A DNA stretch of 64,000 nucleotides from Rhizobium sp. AC27/96 (GCF_001692325.1 NZ_LXKN01000066.1:62001-126000); one strand, 5' to 3'; numbered from the stretch's first letter, positions 24,165 through 33,140 are shown. Notes: a model not told the origin generated them from the sequence alone. A program made the numbers and translations.

Positions 24165-24178
24165 TTGCGTAACTTGCG
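24165..24178. promoter_or_regulatory. Degenerate LacI-type operator, copy 4
   Basis: TTGCGTAACTTGCG differs at two positions from TTGCGCAATTTGCG, which is present at 22978-22991 and 24124-24137. Distance to copy 3 is 41 bp, about four helical turns. Together copies 3 and 4 mark a likely regulated promoter for the dehydrogenase genes. Confidence 0.45.
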
Positions 24179-24256
24179 TTTGTATGCGATCTCCTTTCGC
24201 GAATGGCCTGACTGCCGTTCAGCATTTGCGGACATCGTTCCGCCAGGAGTTCGCTG

Positions 24257-25288
24257 TTGCCATCGCCCTCAAATATCATGCCCCCGCCAAGGCTCAGCTT
24301 TGCTTTCGGTCCTCTCGGAATAGAGAAGCTCTTTTCCCCCGCCGACCTGCATCGGCTTGAACGTTGCTGCAGCATCGTTTCCAGCGAGCCTCTCCTGGAA
24401 TTTCAAGGTGAGGAGGCGAAAGCACAGCTCGCCGAGACGGATATTCTGGTCACGGGATGGGGGTGCGCTGCAATCGATGCAACCGTGCTGGAAGCTGCGT
24501 CATCTCTGACGCTTGTCGCCCATGCGGCAGGATCGGTAAAACATCTTATCGGACCTGATGTCTTCGAACGGGGAATTGCGGTGACGAATGCGGCTGCCGC
24601 CAACGCCGTTCCTGTCGCCGAATTCGCGCTTGCCGCCATCCTGTTCGCCAACAAGGATGTCTTTCGCTTCCAGCGGCTTTATGCACAGCAGCGGCGCTCC
24701 CTCGAAATGCATCAATCTTTCGATGGCGACAGCGGCAGCTGGCACAAGAAGGTCGGCATCGTCGGCGCCTCGCGCATTGGCCGCCGCGTCCTCGAGCTTC
24801 TCCGCCCGCATGATATGGATATCCTGCTTTACGATCCGCTCGTGGATGCGACTGAGGCTGCCGAACTGGGCGCTCGGACGGCATCTCTTCCGGAGCTGAT
24901 GGCCGAGTGCCAGACCATCTCCCTGCATGCGCCGTTGCTGGCAACGACGCAGCACATGATCGATGCCGCAATGCTTGCGCGGATGCCGGATGGTGCAACG
25001 TTGATCAATACGGCGCGCGGCGGCCTTGTCGATCAGGCAGCACTCGAAGCGGAGCTTTCAAGCGGCAGGATCTCCGCCATTCTCGATGTCACCGAACCAG
25101 AGGTAGTCCCACCTGCATCGCCGCTCTATGATCTGCCGAATGTCGTTCTGACACCCCATATCGCCGGTGCGATCGGCAATGAGCGCCAGCGCCTCGGCCG
25201 GCTGATCGTCGACGAGATCGAACGGTTCGTTGCCGGTGAACCGTTGCAACATCGCCTGACTTTGGAAAGCCTGCGCTACCAGGCGTGA
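24257..25288 (+). CDS. D-isomer-specific 2-hydroxyacid dehydrogenase (NAD-binding)
   Basis: 343 residues from a TTG at 24257 that has AGGAG seven bases upstream; the first ATG, at 24278, has no such site. The NAD-binding core reads KVGIVGASRIGRRVLELL, a form of the GxGxxG fold, and the catalytic set of the family is visible: Arg in LINTARGGLVDQ, Glu in LDVTEPEVVP, His in VVLTPHIAGAIG. Such enzymes reduce 2-keto acids or oxidise D-2-hydroxyacids (glyoxylate/hydroxypyruvate reductase-like or phosphoglycerate dehydrogenase-like). The gene follows LacI and its operators and precedes an aldehyde dehydrogenase; together they suggest oxidation of a sugar-derived aldehyde or acid. Substrate unknown. 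Confidence 0.85.
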   Translation: MPSPSNIMPPPRLSFAFGPLGIEKLFSPADLHRLERCCSIVSSEPLLEFQGEEAKAQLAETDILVTGWGCAAIDATVLEAASSLTLVAHAAGSVKHLIGPDVFERGIAVTNAAAANAVPVAEFALAAILFANKDVFRFQRLYAQQRRSLEMHQSFDGDSGSWHKKVGIVGASRIGRRVLELLRPHDMDILLYDPLVDATEAAELGARTASLPELMAECQTISLHAPLLATTQHMIDAAMLARMPDGATLINTARGGLVDQAALEAELSSGRISAILDVTEPEVVPPASPLYDLPNVVLTPHIAGAIGNERQRLGRLIVDEIERFVAGEPLQHRLTLESLRYQA

Positions 25289-25336
25289 TATGCCGGAGCG
25301 CAGGATATCTGAAATTCGTATCGTGAGGATAGCCAC

Positions 25337-26842
25337 ATGACCGCATACCCTTTTATCGCACCTCGTCTCGACGATCCGCGGCTCCTGCAGCCGCGGCGCT
25401 ATGGCATGGTGATCGGCGGCAAATCGGTACCGGCCCTTTCGGGCGAGACGATCAACCGCGAAAGCCCGGCTCATCCGGGTCACATCGTCAGCACGATCCC
25501 GAAGGGCGGCCGTGCCGATGCCGAGGCGGCAATCGCCGCTGCACGCACGGCATTCGACAACGGACCCTGGCCGAGGATGACTGGCGGCGAGCGCGCCCGC
25601 ATCATGCGCCGCGTTGGCGACGTGATCGAGGCGAATATTGAGGAACTCGCGACCATCGAGGCGCTTGAGGTCGGCAAGGCCATCGGTCAGGCGCGCGGAG
25701 AGATCGGTTTCGCCGTCAGCCTCTGGCACTATGCCGCCGGACATGCGCAAGGGCTGGAGGGTGAAGCGCATAATGATCTCGGCCCGAATACGCTTGGTCT
25801 CATTTTGCGCGAGCCTGCCGGCGTCGTCGGCCTGATCACCCCATGGAATTTTCCATTGCTGATTGGCTCGGAGCGGATTCCGTGGGCGATCGGTGCAGGC
25901 TGCACGGTCGTCATCAAGCCGAGCGAGTTCACCTCGGGCTCGACAATCCGTATGGCCGAACTTGCACTGCAAGCCGGTTTGCCCGAGGGCGTGCTGAACG
26001 TCATCACGGGATATGGCGCCGATGTCGGTCAGATTCTGGCCGAGCATCCCGATGTCGATGTCGTCAACTTCACCGGGTCGCAGCGCGTCGGGCGTCTGAT
26101 CGGCGCGCTCGCCGGACAGAATATCAAGAAGGTGGGGCTGGAGCTTGGAGGCAAGGGCCCGCAGGTGGTTTTTGCCGATGCCGATCTCGATGCCGCGGCG
26201 GCAAAGATTTCAGGCGGTGTCTTTCATTGCTCAGGCCAGGTCTGCATCTCCGGCAGCCGCCTGATCGTGCATGAGAGCATCGCCGATGCACTTCTGGAAA
26301 AGGTTCAAAAGGTCGCGGCGCAGATCGTTACCGGCGATCCGCTGGATGATCGGGTCAATGTCGGTGCCCTCATTCACCAGGGGCATCTGGACAAGGTTGC
26401 CGGCTATGTCCAGCAGGGCAAGGCCGATGGCGCGCAGGTGCTGGTGGGCGGCGACAGGCTGGGCGAGCTGGGTGCCTTTTATGCCCCGACAATTTTCACC
26501 CATGTCACGCCACAGATGGCCATCGCCCAGGACGAGATCTTCGGCCCGGTGCTGACCACCTTCCGCTTCAAGACGGCAGAAGAGGCGATCCGCATGGCGA
26601 ACGACACGCCCTACGGCCTGTCCGCCTGCGTCTGGTCGACCAATCTGTCGACTGCCTTGCAGGCCATTCGCCGCATCAAGGCCGGCCGGACCTGGATCAA
26701 CGGCATGGGAGATGGCGCTCCGCAGCTGGCGATCGGCGGTTACAAGCAGAGCGGCGTCGGCCGCGAACTCGGCAAGCACGGCTTCGATGAATATTCCGAG
26801 CTGAAAAGCGTCCACGTCACGCTTTCGGCCTTTCCGGGATAG
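25337..26842 (+). CDS. NAD(P)-dependent aldehyde dehydrogenase
   Basis: 501 residues, standard family length. The general base is Glu269 (LELGGKGP) and the nucleophile Cys303 (SGQVCISGSR); the substrate and cofactor blocks TPWNFPLLIGSERI and NFTGSQRVG are intact. Closest in style to betaine-aldehyde/gamma-aminobutyraldehyde/lactaldehyde dehydrogenases, but the substrate cannot be fixed from sequence. It starts 48 bp after the 2-hydroxyacid dehydrogenase gene with GTGAGGATAG ahead of the ATG and probably shares its LacI-controlled message. Confidence 0.9.
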   Translation: MTAYPFIAPRLDDPRLLQPRRYGMVIGGKSVPALSGETINRESPAHPGHIVSTIPKGGRADAEAAIAAARTAFDNGPWPRMTGGERARIMRRVGDVIEANIEELATIEALEVGKAIGQARGEIGFAVSLWHYAAGHAQGLEGEAHNDLGPNTLGLILREPAGVVGLITPWNFPLLIGSERIPWAIGAGCTVVIKPSEFTSGSTIRMAELALQAGLPEGVLNVITGYGADVGQILAEHPDVDVVNFTGSQRVGRLIGALAGQNIKKVGLELGGKGPQVVFADADLDAAAAKISGGVFHCSGQVCISGSRLIVHESIADALLEKVQKVAAQIVTGDPLDDRVNVGALIHQGHLDKVAGYVQQGKADGAQVLVGGDRLGELGAFYAPTIFTHVTPQMAIAQDEIFGPVLTTFRFKTAEEAIRMANDTPYGLSACVWSTNLSTALQAIRRIKAGRTWINGMGDGAPQLAIGGYKQSGVGRELGKHGFDEYSELKSVHVTLSAFPG

Positions 26843-26869
26843 TCACTGTCGCCTCCCGATTCCGGTGCC

Positions 26870-28522
26870 TTATGGCGTCATGCCGAAGCGGGAGGCGAAA
26901 AGCGATTTGAGGCGAATGACGTCCTGCGGAGCGATCGAAGCATCCGTCAGGGATATCCAGCTATCGATATAGTGCTGCGGAGCATAGATATGCCCGTAAC
27001 CGATCGGCGAGGTCGTGGCGATCATCATGTCGAACAGAAGTTGGAGCATCGTGACCACGGGTATCCAGGTGAGCTCCGGCGAAACGTCCGGACCGCGTGG
27101 CGCCTTCATCCATTCCGGCTCGCGAAAGGCGGATGTTGCGTCGAAGAAGACGACCGGATCGCTCGCATATTGCAGATAGACGACGCGAAGCGGTCCCCAG
27201 GGAGCTGCGAACTGGTCCGGCGCATGCTCCTGGTTTGCAAAGCGGATTACGGAACCGTCGCGAAATGTCGGCAACCACTCTGGCGTGCCGGGGTTGCGGG
27301 CCGCGGTCGCCGCCTTCCATCTGGCGCTGCGGAACGGAGGGCCGCTCCACAGCGCCCCATTCACCGGATCGCCGATCACATTGTAGATGTCGAGCGACAG
27401 CTGCGAGTTCAGCGCGCCAAGGCTCAACCCATGCAGATAGAGCTTCGGACGCTTATCCCGAGGCAGCTTCGACCAGTAGCCATAGACGGCGTCGAACAGG
27501 TCGACCGCCGTTTCCTCGCCCTGTTGCGGTTCGAAGAGAAGCGACATCCAGCTCGACAGATAGGAATATTGCACGGCGACACTGGCGACGTCGCCATGCT
27601 GCAGATATTCGAGCGTATCCATGGCGGCTGGATCGATCCAGCCTGTCCCCGTGGGGACGATCACCACCAACATGGAACGATTGAAAGCGCCCTGCCGTAT
27701 CAGCTCTTTCAGGGCGAGCGCCGCGCGCTCTCTGCTGGTGTCAGCATTGTTCAATCCTACATAGATGCGAAGCGGCTCCTGTGCCCTAGCATTCCAGAAG
27801 GTTGAAATTTCGGTTGTTGTCGGGCCGGATGCAACGAAGTGCCGTCCCTGTCGCCCCAATCCCTGCCAGGCGACAAGCGAGGCGGCACTGCCGGTCTTTG
27901 TCGCATCCTGCGGGCTCGGCAAATCGTCATCGATCAATGCGTCAGCCTGCTTGAAGGAAGCGTCGGCCGCATCAAGCGCGCCGCGAAGTAATATGCCTTG
28001 GCCGATAGACCAGAACAGCGCGACGGCAAGCAAGGCGCCTACGACTTTCGAGAGCCGGCTTGGCACGACGCGCGAAAGCCATCGTGAAAACACCAGGTAG
28101 GCCAGGCGAAACAAGCGGCCGATGATCAGCGCAGCCAGGAAGGTAGCTGCGGCCACTGCCGCGAGCCAATATGGATCGGCGCTGGCGATCGGCGGCATCT
28201 TCCACAAAATGCGGATCGAGTTTTGCCAGAAGGTCGCGTGCCAGAGCGCGGCAAGGCAAAGAAGCAGGCAGGCGGCGCCGATCAGCCAGCGTGCCAGTCT
28301 CAACGATTTGGCGGGAGCCGGCAGTTGCAGATAGAACCAGAGCCAGGTGAGGGCCGTACCGATCATGTATCCGATGCCGGCGCTGATGCCCGAGAGGGCG
28401 CCTTGGACAAGATAGGATCGCGGCATCAGGCTCGGCGTCAGCGAGGCCGCGAAGAAGATGAGCCCCATGACCATGCCGAGGAGGGAAAGGGAACGGAACA
28501 TCTCCTTGTCCAGTCGGCGCAC
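26870..28522 (-). CDS. Membrane-anchored alpha/beta-hydrolase family protein
   Basis: About 550 residues. I prefer the GTG at 28522 (AAAGGAT five bases upstream); an internal ATG at 28501 and an upstream ATG at 28603 are alternatives. The N-terminal 200 residues hold about five membrane segments (LIFFAASLTPSLMPRSYLVQ, then further hydrophobic blocks), matching the N-terminal region of the Abhydrolase_9 family; the C-terminal 330 residues are the hydrolase domain, with the nucleophile region LYLHGLSLGALNSQLSL (GLSLG as nucleophile elbow, Ser) and a late His in GYGHIYAPQHYID. The active site is probably periplasmic. The substrate is unknown. It stands alone and is transcribed towards the aldehyde dehydrogenase gene. 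Confidence 0.8.
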   Translation of the reverse strand: MRRLDKEMFRSLSLLGMVMGLIFFAASLTPSLMPRSYLVQGALSGISAGIGYMIGTALTWLWFYLQLPAPAKSLRLARWLIGAACLLLCLAALWHATFWQNSIRILWKMPPIASADPYWLAAVAAATFLAALIIGRLFRLAYLVFSRWLSRVVPSRLSKVVGALLAVALFWSIGQGILLRGALDAADASFKQADALIDDDLPSPQDATKTGSAASLVAWQGLGRQGRHFVASGPTTTEISTFWNARAQEPLRIYVGLNNADTSRERAALALKELIRQGAFNRSMLVVIVPTGTGWIDPAAMDTLEYLQHGDVASVAVQYSYLSSWMSLLFEPQQGEETAVDLFDAVYGYWSKLPRDKRPKLYLHGLSLGALNSQLSLDIYNVIGDPVNGALWSGPPFRSARWKAATAARNPGTPEWLPTFRDGSVIRFANQEHAPDQFAAPWGPLRVVYLQYASDPVVFFDATSAFREPEWMKAPRGPDVSPELTWIPVVTMLQLLFDMMIATTSPIGYGHIYAPQHYIDSWISLTDASIAPQDVIRLKSLFASRFGMTP

Positions 28523-28655
28523 GGTTATCCTTTTGCTTGGCGCGGAAATGCAGGCAACGGTTACCCGCGGGATGAGTTGCGACTTCAGGTGGATGCTACG
28601 CAATCAAGCCCGGAATGCCAAGAAATGTCCGTGACGATATCTCGGCCGCCGGCTT

Positions 28656-29114
28656 TTACATGCGCTCGCCGGGCAAGTGGCTTGCCTGCCGCACCCAATC
28701 GGCAAGCCGCGCCTCGTCGATCGGGTCGCCCTCATGGATGTTGAGGTAGCGTGTCTGTTCGCTCTTGGATTCGCCGGGTGGGATCGGATTAAGCAATGCG
28801 CCGCGAAAGAATGCGACCTTGATATACTTCGCAAAGCAGTGAATGCCGAGAAACCAGCCGTCGCCCTCAACACCGTAGAGCGGCGAATTCCATTTGACCG
28901 CCTTCTGAACATTGGGGATGGTTTTCGTGATGAGTGTGTCGACACGGCGTCCGACCTCGCTTTTCCAGCCCGGCATGGCGGCGATATAGGCCTGCACCGG
29001 TTCGTCGCCATAGCCCTTGGCAATCTGTGGGTTGCCGCCTGAAAGCAATTTGGGCGCCGATGCGCTTTTGCCGGACACAGGCGTCGTTGATTGCTTTGGG
29101 GGTCTATTCGCCAC
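28656..29114 (-). CDS. DUF1801 (YdhG/YdeI-like) protein
   Basis: 152 residues from a GTG start with GGAG about eight bases upstream. Residues about 40-140 are a DUF1801 domain: VQAYIAAMPGWKSEVGRRVD, the block AVKWNSPLYGVEGDGWFLGI and FAKYIKVAFFRGALLNP are characteristic. The family is a small cytosolic fold of unknown function found in many soil bacteria. The first 25 residues are low-complexity and polar. It lies between a hydrolase gene on the same strand and a divergent GreA-like gene; no operon is evident. Confidence 0.8.
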   Translation of the reverse strand: MANRPPKQSTTPVSGKSASAPKLLSGGNPQIAKGYGDEPVQAYIAAMPGWKSEVGRRVDTLITKTIPNVQKAVKWNSPLYGVEGDGWFLGIHCFAKYIKVAFFRGALLNPIPPGESKSEQTRYLNIHEGDPIDEARLADWVRQASHLPGERM

Positions 29115-29260
29115 TGCATTTCTCCGCAGCCGGTATCCGGTCTATGGTATAAGGCTGATTTGGTGTTTCGTCTTCATTGTTCCAGATATGCCATGCGCCC
29201 TGCCGGTCGACGAGGGAGCCATCTGGGATAAAGTGCAGCGCGTCGAAGTGGAGTTTGGAA

Positions 29261-29743
29261 TTGAGCACAGCGTTCATGAAGGAAGAAAGCGCCGAAACGG
29301 CAGCTGAAACCCTGTTGCCCGACCGGACGATTTCCCCGCATCCGAACCTTGTGACCGAGGCGGGATTGAAGGCGCTGGAGCAACAGCTCCAGCAGGCGCG
29401 CGAAGCCTATGAAGCAACGACCTCAATCGAAGATATCAATGAGCGCCGCCGGCAAGCCGCCATCCCGCTGCGCGACCTGCGTTATCTTGTCGAGAGGGTG
29501 CGAACTGCCGAAATCATGCCGGCTCCCGCTTCCTCGGACCTCGTCGCTTTCGCAAGCACGGTCACCTATAGTCGCGAGGATGGCCGGGTGCAGAAATATC
29601 GGATCGTCGGCGAGGACGAGGCCGACCCCAGGGCCGGGTCGATCTCCTACGTCTCTCCGGTGGCAAGGCTGCTGATGGGCAAGGCGGTCGGCGATTTCGT
29701 CAGCCTCGGCAATGAGGAGCTGGAGATCACTGCGATCGAATAG
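29261..29743 (+). CDS. GreA/GreB-family elongation factor-like protein
   Basis: 160 residues if started at the TTG at 29261 (GTGGAG seven bases upstream); an ATG at 29276 gives 155. The N-terminal half is a probable coiled coil (EAGLKALEQQLQQAREAYEA), and the C-terminal half is an FKBP-like GreA C domain (VTYSREDGRVQKYRIVGEDE, ISYVSPVARLLMGKAVGD, LEITAIE). GreA proteins rescue backtracked RNA polymerase through acidic residues at the coiled-coil tip; here the tip region (TTSIEDINE) holds acidic residues, so activity is possible. It is a rhizobial-type paralogue rather than the main GreA. Its last 17 bp overlap the convergent LysR gene. Confidence 0.75.
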   Translation: MSTAFMKEESAETAAETLLPDRTISPHPNLVTEAGLKALEQQLQQAREAYEATTSIEDINERRRQAAIPLRDLRYLVERVRTAEIMPAPASSDLVAFASTVTYSREDGRVQKYRIVGEDEADPRAGSISYVSPVARLLMGKAVGDFVSLGNEELEITAIE

Positions 29744-30659
29744 GGCGTTCGCTGCGAGACGCGACAGCAGTCCTGATCGCATCGCGCAACCAGATATGCG
29801 CCAGCTGGGAATCCAGCCTTCTGTGCCATCGCATGCAGGTGGCAATCCTGGGTGAGATAAATGGGAGTTCGCTTATTGCGAGGCGGGAACCCTTGCAGAT
29901 CGCTTCGGCAATCGGACGTCTCATCGGAACATAGATATCCTGCTCCGACAGGACATCGGTGCATCCGAGCAGGGGCACGGAATGCTTCACGTCGCGATGC
30001 ATCTGCCGCTCGCCAAGCCAGCGGTCGAGGAAACCGGTGTCGTCGCCGGCGGACGAGAGATGCAGGTGCGGCTTGCCGATCAACTCTTCAGCCGTCATCG
30101 GCGTTTGCGCCGCGCGAAGTTCCGGGCGATGGACGATGACGAAATCGTCGCTGCTCAATTCCTCGGAGGCGAAGCGTTCCCGGTCTTCGCCCGGACGGCC
30201 AATGAAGAGGTCGAGTTCGGAAGCATCGATCATGGGGTCGATGTCGGCGGTGCCGCTCGGGCGCAGGTTCAACGATATGCCGGGCGCAACAGCGCCGACG
30301 GCAAGGACGATTTTCGATGTCAGTGCGATTGCCGAGCAATTGTCGACGGCAAGCTTGAATTTCTGTTTCGACGTTGCGGGCTCGAAAGGACCCGACTGAA
30401 GGCCGAGCTCAAGATAGCTCAGCGCCTGCCTTATCGGTTCGGCGAGCTGCTCGGCGCGGGACGTCGGCAGCATTCCCTGGGCCGAGCGGACAAAGAGATC
30501 GTCATCGAGCGCATGGCGCAGACGCGCCAGCGCATGGCTGGCGGCGGGCTGGCTCATGCCGAGGCGCTGGGCGGCGCGCAGGATGTTGCCCTCCCGAAAG
30601 ACGGCATCAAACACACGCAGAAGATTGAGATCGATGCTGTTGATGTTGGGGGAATGCAT
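29727..30659 (-). CDS. LysR-family transcriptional regulator
   Basis: 310 residues from the ATG at 30659; the frame continues 23 codons upstream but the family starts here (INSIDLNLLRVFDAVFREGN). HTH about residues 20-45 (ILRAAQRLGMSQPAASHALARL), then a co-inducer domain. The divergent neighbour is the iron/B12-type ABC operon at 30910, 250 bp away, which is the usual target position for a LysR protein, though no clear T-N11-A box was identified. It overlaps the GreA-like gene by 17 bp at the 3' ends. Confidence 0.85.
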   Translation of the reverse strand: MHSPNINSIDLNLLRVFDAVFREGNILRAAQRLGMSQPAASHALARLRHALDDDLFVRSAQGMLPTSRAEQLAEPIRQALSYLELGLQSGPFEPATSKQKFKLAVDNCSAIALTSKIVLAVGAVAPGISLNLRPSGTADIDPMIDASELDLFIGRPGEDRERFASEELSSDDFVIVHRPELRAAQTPMTAEELIGKPHLHLSSAGDDTGFLDRWLGERQMHRDVKHSVPLLGCTDVLSEQDIYVPMRRPIAEAICKGSRLAISELPFISPRIATCMRWHRRLDSQLAHIWLRDAIRTAVASRSERPIRSQ

Positions 30660-30813
30660 GGCGGCCGATCGTCGATAATTCACTTCGTTTCGGCAACATG
30701 CACATTTGAAACGAAAAGTGGAGATCAAAATTCATATTATGCATATCGGTATGACGAGGTTTCAGTTCCCCGCCGGCGAGGATTGATGCAAGAGACGCTC
30801 ATTCTGCGGGTGT

Positions 30814-30834
30814 CTCGCCTTTTTTTGAGGCGAG
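30814..30834 (+). other. Leader hairpin upstream of the iron/B12-type ABC operon
   Basis: CTCGCCT (30814-30820) pairs with AGGCGAG (30828-30834) around a loop of six T and a G. It lies 76 bp before the binding-protein start. The role is unknown; it lacks a T tract and is not a normal terminator. Confidence 0.35.
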
Positions 30835-30909
30835 CCGACCCCTTTTCGATAGCAGACGGTCCCGAGCAGGCATTTGACCGACTGCCGTGACCGCCAGGGA
30901 GTATAGTTG

Positions 30910-32034
30910 ATGACGATTGCCGGCCCGCTGTTTAAGGCGTTGCGTGTTTTTGCCCTCGTATTGTTTGGCCTCGTGTTCCCTGCCATCTCGCATGCCGGCG
31001 AAGTGACCGACGTGCTCGGCCGCAAGGTCAATGTGCCCGATCACGTCTCGCGCATCGTGCTCGGCGAAGGGCGCCTCAGCTATGCTCTGGCCCTGCTCGA
31101 CAGGGACAACCCGTTCCAGCGGATCGTCGGATGGCAGAATGATCTGCGCAAGCTCGATCCCCACACTTTCGATACCTACAAGAAGAAGTTTCCCGCCGTC
31201 GCCGATATCGCCGTGATCGGCGAGACCTCAGAGGTCAGCGTCAGCGTTGAGACCATTCTCGCCCTGAAGCCGGACCTCGTGATCTTCAGCGTTGCCGGCG
31301 AGGGCCCGAAGGCTCATAGCCCGATCGCGGATACGCTGGCACAGGCCGGTATCGCGGTCGTCTATGTCGATTTCCGCGTTTCTCCCATCGAGAACACCCC
31401 GAAGAGCATCGCGCTTATCGGTGAGGCGATCGGTCGTCAGGCGGAAGCGAAGGCTTTTACGGACTTCTACTCCCAACATCTGGGCTTGATTACCTCCCGC
31501 GTCGCCTCCCTGAAGGATGAGCAGAAGCCGAGCGTATTCGTCGAGCTCCTGGCGGGCGTATGGCAGGCACCGGGCCACACGACGGGCAACGGCGGCCTCG
31601 GCCAGTTCGTGACGGCCGTCGGCGGGCGTAATATCGCGGCCGGTGTCGTGCCCGGCGCCATCGGCGATGTTGCGGTTGAATATGTTCTCCATGCCGATCC
31701 GGATATTTACATTGCCACCGGCAACCGAGCGCCGGGCCTGCTTCTCGGCGCCGGCGTCGAGAAGGAAACGGCGCAAAAGAGCCTCGATAGCGTTCTGACG
31801 CGCCCGGAATTCAGGGATTTACGGGCAATCCGCGATCGAAAAGCCTATGGTCTTTGGCACGATTTCTACAATTCGCCCTACAACATCGTGGCGATAGAGG
31901 CTCTGGCGAAGTGGACCCATCCGGAACTATTCAAGGATATCGATCCGGCCAGGACGCAGCAGGAGATGGCAAAATCCCTCCTGGCCATCGACAACACCGG
32001 TACTTACTGGGTAGAGCCCAGCGCGACCAACTGA
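30910..32034 (+). CDS. Iron-siderophore/cobalamin-type ABC transporter substrate-binding protein
   Basis: 374 residues from the ATG at 30910 (AGGGAG eight bases upstream; a TTG codon directly before it is unlikely). Signal peptide of about 32 residues (ALRVFALVLFGLVFPAISHA, cut after SHA). The mature protein is a helical-backbone type III binding protein (VTDVLGRKVNVPDHVSRIVL; ILALKPDLVIFSVAGEG; PDIYIATGNRAPG), the fold for ferric siderophores, haem or B12. It leads a three-gene importer with an FecCD permease and ATPase. No TonB-dependent receptor is in the window, so the ligand is open. Confidence 0.87.
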   Translation: MTIAGPLFKALRVFALVLFGLVFPAISHAGEVTDVLGRKVNVPDHVSRIVLGEGRLSYALALLDRDNPFQRIVGWQNDLRKLDPHTFDTYKKKFPAVADIAVIGETSEVSVSVETILALKPDLVIFSVAGEGPKAHSPIADTLAQAGIAVVYVDFRVSPIENTPKSIALIGEAIGRQAEAKAFTDFYSQHLGLITSRVASLKDEQKPSVFVELLAGVWQAPGHTTGNGGLGQFVTAVGGRNIAAGVVPGAIGDVAVEYVLHADPDIYIATGNRAPGLLLGAGVEKETAQKSLDSVLTRPEFRDLRAIRDRKAYGLWHDFYNSPYNIVAIEALAKWTHPELFKDIDPARTQQEMAKSLLAIDNTGTYWVEPSATN

Positions 32035-32048
32035 TGGGACACCGGTGA

Positions 32049-33140
32049 ATGGACGCCTCCGTAACGCCTCGGAGCAAACTGGAGGCCGGCAGTACAGCCG
32101 GCTTTGATGAGACGCGGGCGGCTCATCGCCGCCTTGTTGCCCGGCGCCTGATCATCATGGTCTTGCTATTCGGGTTGCTGCTGACCTCCTTCGGCTATGA
32201 TCTCGTCACGGGATCATCGGGCATGAGTGTCGCCAACCTCCTTCATGGCATTTTCCATCCGGCGGACCTCACGCCGACCGATCGCGCCATCATCTGGAAA
32301 GTTCGCCTGCCTTTCGCGCTGATGGCGCTGCTCGTCGGGGCATCGCTGTCTCTTGCCGGAGCGGAAATGCAGGTCGTCCTCAACAATCCGCTGGCCAGCC
32401 CATTCACGCTCGGTGTCGCCTCGGCAGCAGCGCTTGGTGCGTCGACGGTCATCGTCTTCCATCTCACGCTGTCCTGGCTTCCCTTTAATTGGCTGGTCTC
32501 GGTTGCTGCCTTCGTCTTTGCCTTCGGTTCCGTGCTTCTGCTGGATGCGCTGTCGCGTTTGCGGGCCGCCAGCATGGAAACGATGGTGCTGCTGGGGATA
32601 GCTCTGGTCTTCAGCTGCAACGCCGTGGTGCTGTTGTTTCAGCTTGTCGCAACGGAGGACGCATTGCAGCAGCTGGTATTCTGGTCCGTCGGCAGTCTTG
32701 CTCGCGCCACATGGGACAAGGTCGCGATCCTCGCGGTTGCGCTCGTGGTTGTCATGCCGATGTCGTTTGCCTCGGCGGGGAGAATGACGGCTTTGCGCAT
32801 GGGCGAGGAGCGGGCGATCAGCTTCGGTATCGATGTCGTGCGGCTGCGCTATCTCTCGCTGTTGCGGGTCAGTCTCCTGTCGGCCATGGCAGTCGCCTTC
32901 GTCGGCACCATCGGCTTCATTGGTCTCGTCGGGCCGCATATAGCGCGACTTCTTGTGGGCGAGGATCAGCGTTTCGCGCTGCCGGCGAGCGCTCTTATCG
33001 GTGCTCTCCTGCTGTCGCTTTCATCGATTGCCAGCAAGACCGTGCTGCCGGGGCTGGTCGTGCCCGTCGGCATCGTTACGGCGCTTGTCGGCGTACCGGT
33101 CTTCGTCGTGCTGATTTTCAATGCAAGGCCAGGCCGATGA
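32049..33140 (+). CDS. FecCD-family ABC transporter permease
   Basis: 363 residues, about nine to ten membrane segments. A basic cytosolic N-terminal tail of about 30 residues precedes the first segment. Family blocks: LRMGEERAISFGIDVVRLRY (cytoplasmic loop) and GFIGLVGPHIARLLVGEDQR, the coupling region contacting the ATPase, near residues 290-310. It starts 14 bp after the binding-protein stop and overlaps the ATPase gene by 4 bp. It forms the homodimeric membrane channel of the importer. Confidence 0.9.
   Translation: MDASVTPRSKLEAGSTAGFDETRAAHRRLVARRLIIMVLLFGLLLTSFGYDLVTGSSGMSVANLLHGIFHPADLTPTDRAIIWKVRLPFALMALLVGASLSLAGAEMQVVLNNPLASPFTLGVASAAALGASTVIVFHLTLSWLPFNWLVSVAAFVFAFGSVLLLDALSRLRAASMETMVLLGIALVFSCNAVVLLFQLVATEDALQQLVFWSVGSLARATWDKVAILAVALVVVMPMSFASAGRMTALRMGEERAISFGIDVVRLRYLSLLRVSLLSAMAVAFVGTIGFIGLVGPHIARLLVGEDQRFALPASALIGALLLSLSSIASKTVLPGLVVPVGIVTALVGVPVFVVLIFNARPGR

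Noticed and set aside
30374..30890. Plus-strand frames overlapping the LysR gene and its upstream region
   Set aside because: They are antisense to the LysR HTH, which is well supported.
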